NCBI GenBank assembly: GCA_946478895.1 | Contig: CAMLDY010000119.1 | Span: forward strand, 1-7,469 | Source: an uncultured Gemmatimonadota bacterium | Lineage (GTDB): Bacteria; Gemmatimonadota; Gemmatimonadetes; Gemmatimonadales; Gemmatimonadaceae | DNA length: 7,469 nt | Direction of reading: 5' to 3' | Shown: piece after piece, positions 6,605 to 7,469 of the stretch | Layout: each line of letters begins with the position of its first letter | How positions within the stretch are numbered: the first letter of the stretch is position 1 | Program-made: the position numbers and the translations under genes | The notes under the pieces: generated by a model | Seen by the model: only the letters and a program-made list of their open reading frames with translations | Told to the model about the DNA's origin: nothing | The model's database searches: none

Positions 6605-7469
6605 CGGCGGCTTCCTGCTCGCTGGATACGCTGCCGCCCGTTCCACGCACGGCGTAGTACTTCGCCTCGGGATGGTGGATGATCACCGCGGCGGTGGACT
6701 GCTCGGGCATCAGCTGGAACGCTTCGGTGAGATCCATGCCGAGCGCTTCCCGGGCGGGCAACAGCTTGAACACCGTTGTGTGGTCGTCGAGATCGGGGCA
6801 GGCGCCATATCCCCACGAGTAGCGTTTGCCGCTGTCGACGCCGAGCTCGCTCTTGATGCGTCGGTGCGCCCACTCGGCGACGGCCTCCGCGGTTTCGACG
6901 GAAAGCCCGTGAGAGTAGAACGCCTCGGTGTATTCGTTCGCCGCCTGGAGCTTCTCGAAGCGTTTGGTCGCTTCGTCGCCGACGGTCACGACCTGGAGTG
7001 GCACGACGTCGACTTCGCCTGACTCAACGCTGCGTACGTAGTCGGCAAGGCAAAGCCGCTCGCGACCGACCATCCGCGGGAAATGGAACCGCGCAATCTC
7101 GCGCAGTGAGCCGCCGTCGCTGGAATACGCGGCGGGATCGTAGATGATGACGTCGTTGCCCTGGGACTGCGCCGGGAAGTACCCGTAAACGACTTCAGGC
7201 TTGATCCAGCCGTTCTTCTTCGCGTCTTGCCTGAGGCGCTCGAGGGTCGGCTCGAATTCGTTTTTGACCGTGGTCTTGTACTGATCACCCGACCCGCGCG
7301 CGCCCCACTGCAGTCGATAGAGCTCGTCGAGATCGAGCAGATCGAAGACTTCGTCGAGTGGGATGTCGCGGATGACGCGAGTGCCCCAGAAGGGCGGCGA
7401 CGGAACGCGGTTGTTGGCTGCGACGTCACTGCGCTGGCCGGCGGCGTCACCGACGGCGATGTCCTTGCC
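6597..7469 (-). CDS. metH: Cobalamin-dependent methionine synthase, C-terminal part (AdoMet-binding activation domain)
   Basis: The last 290 residues of MetH are visible; the frame is open to the right edge, so homocysteine-, folate- and most or all cobalamin-binding modules lie outside. MetH transfers the methyl group of 5-methyl-THF to homocysteine via methylcobalamin. The visible piece is the reactivation domain, which binds S-adenosylmethionine and re-methylates cob(II)alamin after oxidation. Evidence includes the domain entry PSPPFWGTRVIRDIPLDEVF (from about visible residue 23), the QWGARG stretch, and the AdoMet motif RYSWGYGACPDL starting at visible Arg216 (the RXXXGY element, followed by ACPD as in other MetH proteins). 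The end is also typical: PEQSTAAVIIHHPEAKYYAVRG. The TGA is at 6597-6599. It is the first visible gene of the operon and overlaps the HMT/MTHFR gene, which makes its folate substrate. Promoter and any cobalamin or SAM riboswitch would be upstream, outside the window. Confidence 0.96.
   Translation of the reverse strand, partial: GKDIAVGDAAGQRSDVAANNRVPSPPFWGTRVIRDIPLDEVFDLLDLDELYRLQWGARGSGDQYKTTVKNEFEPTLERLRQDAKKNGWIKPEVVYGYFPAQSQGNDVIIYDPAAYSSDGGSLREIARFHFPRMVGRERLCLADYVRSVESGEVDVVPLQVVTVGDEATKRFEKLQAANEYTEAFYSHGLSVETAEAVAEWAHRRIKSELGVDSGKRYSWGYGACPDLDDHTTVFKLLPAREALGMDLTEAFQLMPEQSTAAVIIHHPEAKYYAVRGTGGSVSSEQEAAVA
6613..6616 (-). promoter_or_regulatory. Probable ribosome binding site of the HMT/MTHFR gene
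   Basis: AGGA (within AGGAAG) on the minus strand lies eight bases before the TTG at 6604, inside the last codons of metH. It is the main reason to prefer TTG at 6604 over GTG at 6646. Confidence 0.5.

Larger units (their letters stand above)
408..7469 (-). other. Probable six-gene operon: metH - HMT/MTHFR - DinB - cbiX - M13 peptidase - acyl-CoA dehydrogenase
   Basis: Six minus-strand genes follow with junctions of -8, -1, +33, -1 and +13 nt. No gap is large enough to hold a recognisable promoter or terminator, and the only hairpin is after the last gene. Single transcription is inferred from spacing; internal promoters inside coding sequence cannot be excluded. The first half concerns one-carbon, methionine and tetrapyrrole metabolism, while the last two genes are of unrelated function. 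Confidence 0.7.

Noticed and set aside
5462..6682. Long plus-strand open frame (406 codons) opposite the HMT/MTHFR gene
   Set aside because: It lies wholly antisense to a gene with clear family motifs, its composition is rich in Arg, Ala and His as expected from antisense reading of GC-rich codons, and it has no recognisable domain.
6986..7450. Minus-strand open frame (154 codons) overlapping metH
   Set aside because: It is the neighbouring frame of metH, rich in Ser, Arg and Thr. The true metH frame continues unbroken to the right edge with the FWG and QWG landmarks.

Overview
This GC-rich bacterial window carries a compact block of conserved housekeeping genes. Nothing in it looks like a mobile element, phage, CRISPR array or defence system. 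The closest overall match from memory is Gemmatimonadota or a neighbouring deep-branching phylum. The reasons are the PDZ-tail protein ending in an ASAKA-RIREGIL-type sequence, a secreted M13 peptidase, a DinB-fold protein, and MetH beside a fused homocysteine methyltransferase/MTHFR. This assignment is an inference and would need a database search.

Layout. On the + strand, positions 1-237 hold the last 78 residues of a gene that enters from the left, probably a PDZ-domain protein. It meets a long minus-strand gene train tail to tail. Between the two stop codons (237-408) lies an almost symmetrical inverted repeat with 60-bp arms and a 49-nt centre. It reads as a large bidirectional terminator or a palindromic intergenic element.

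All other genes are on the minus strand and are transcribed from right to left: the C-terminal 290 residues of cobalamin-dependent methionine synthase (metH, running off the right edge), a bifunctional homocysteine S-methyltransferase/methylenetetrahydrofolate reductase (YitJ type), a DinB-fold protein, a short CbiX/SirB-type sirohydrochlorin chelatase, a secreted M13 zinc metallopeptidase, and a short/branched-chain type acyl-CoA dehydrogenase. Spacings run from small overlaps (two TGATG stop/start junctions and one 8-nt overlap) to a maximum of 33 nt. The six genes are therefore very probably one transcript ending at the palindrome.

How the genes fit together. MTHFR makes 5-methyl-THF, MetH uses it with cobalamin to methylate homocysteine, and the MetH activation domain seen here re-methylates oxidised cobalamin with AdoMet. 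A sirohydrochlorin chelatase supplies siroheme (sulfite reduction, hence sulfide and homocysteine) or the cobalt step of anaerobic B12 synthesis, so it fits the same theme. The DinB protein, the peptidase and the acyl-CoA dehydrogenase have no obvious biochemical link to methionine.

I found no convincing undescribed system. The best second looks are the palindromic element, a four-cysteine tail on the chelatase, and the MetH plus HMT/MTHFR pairing.
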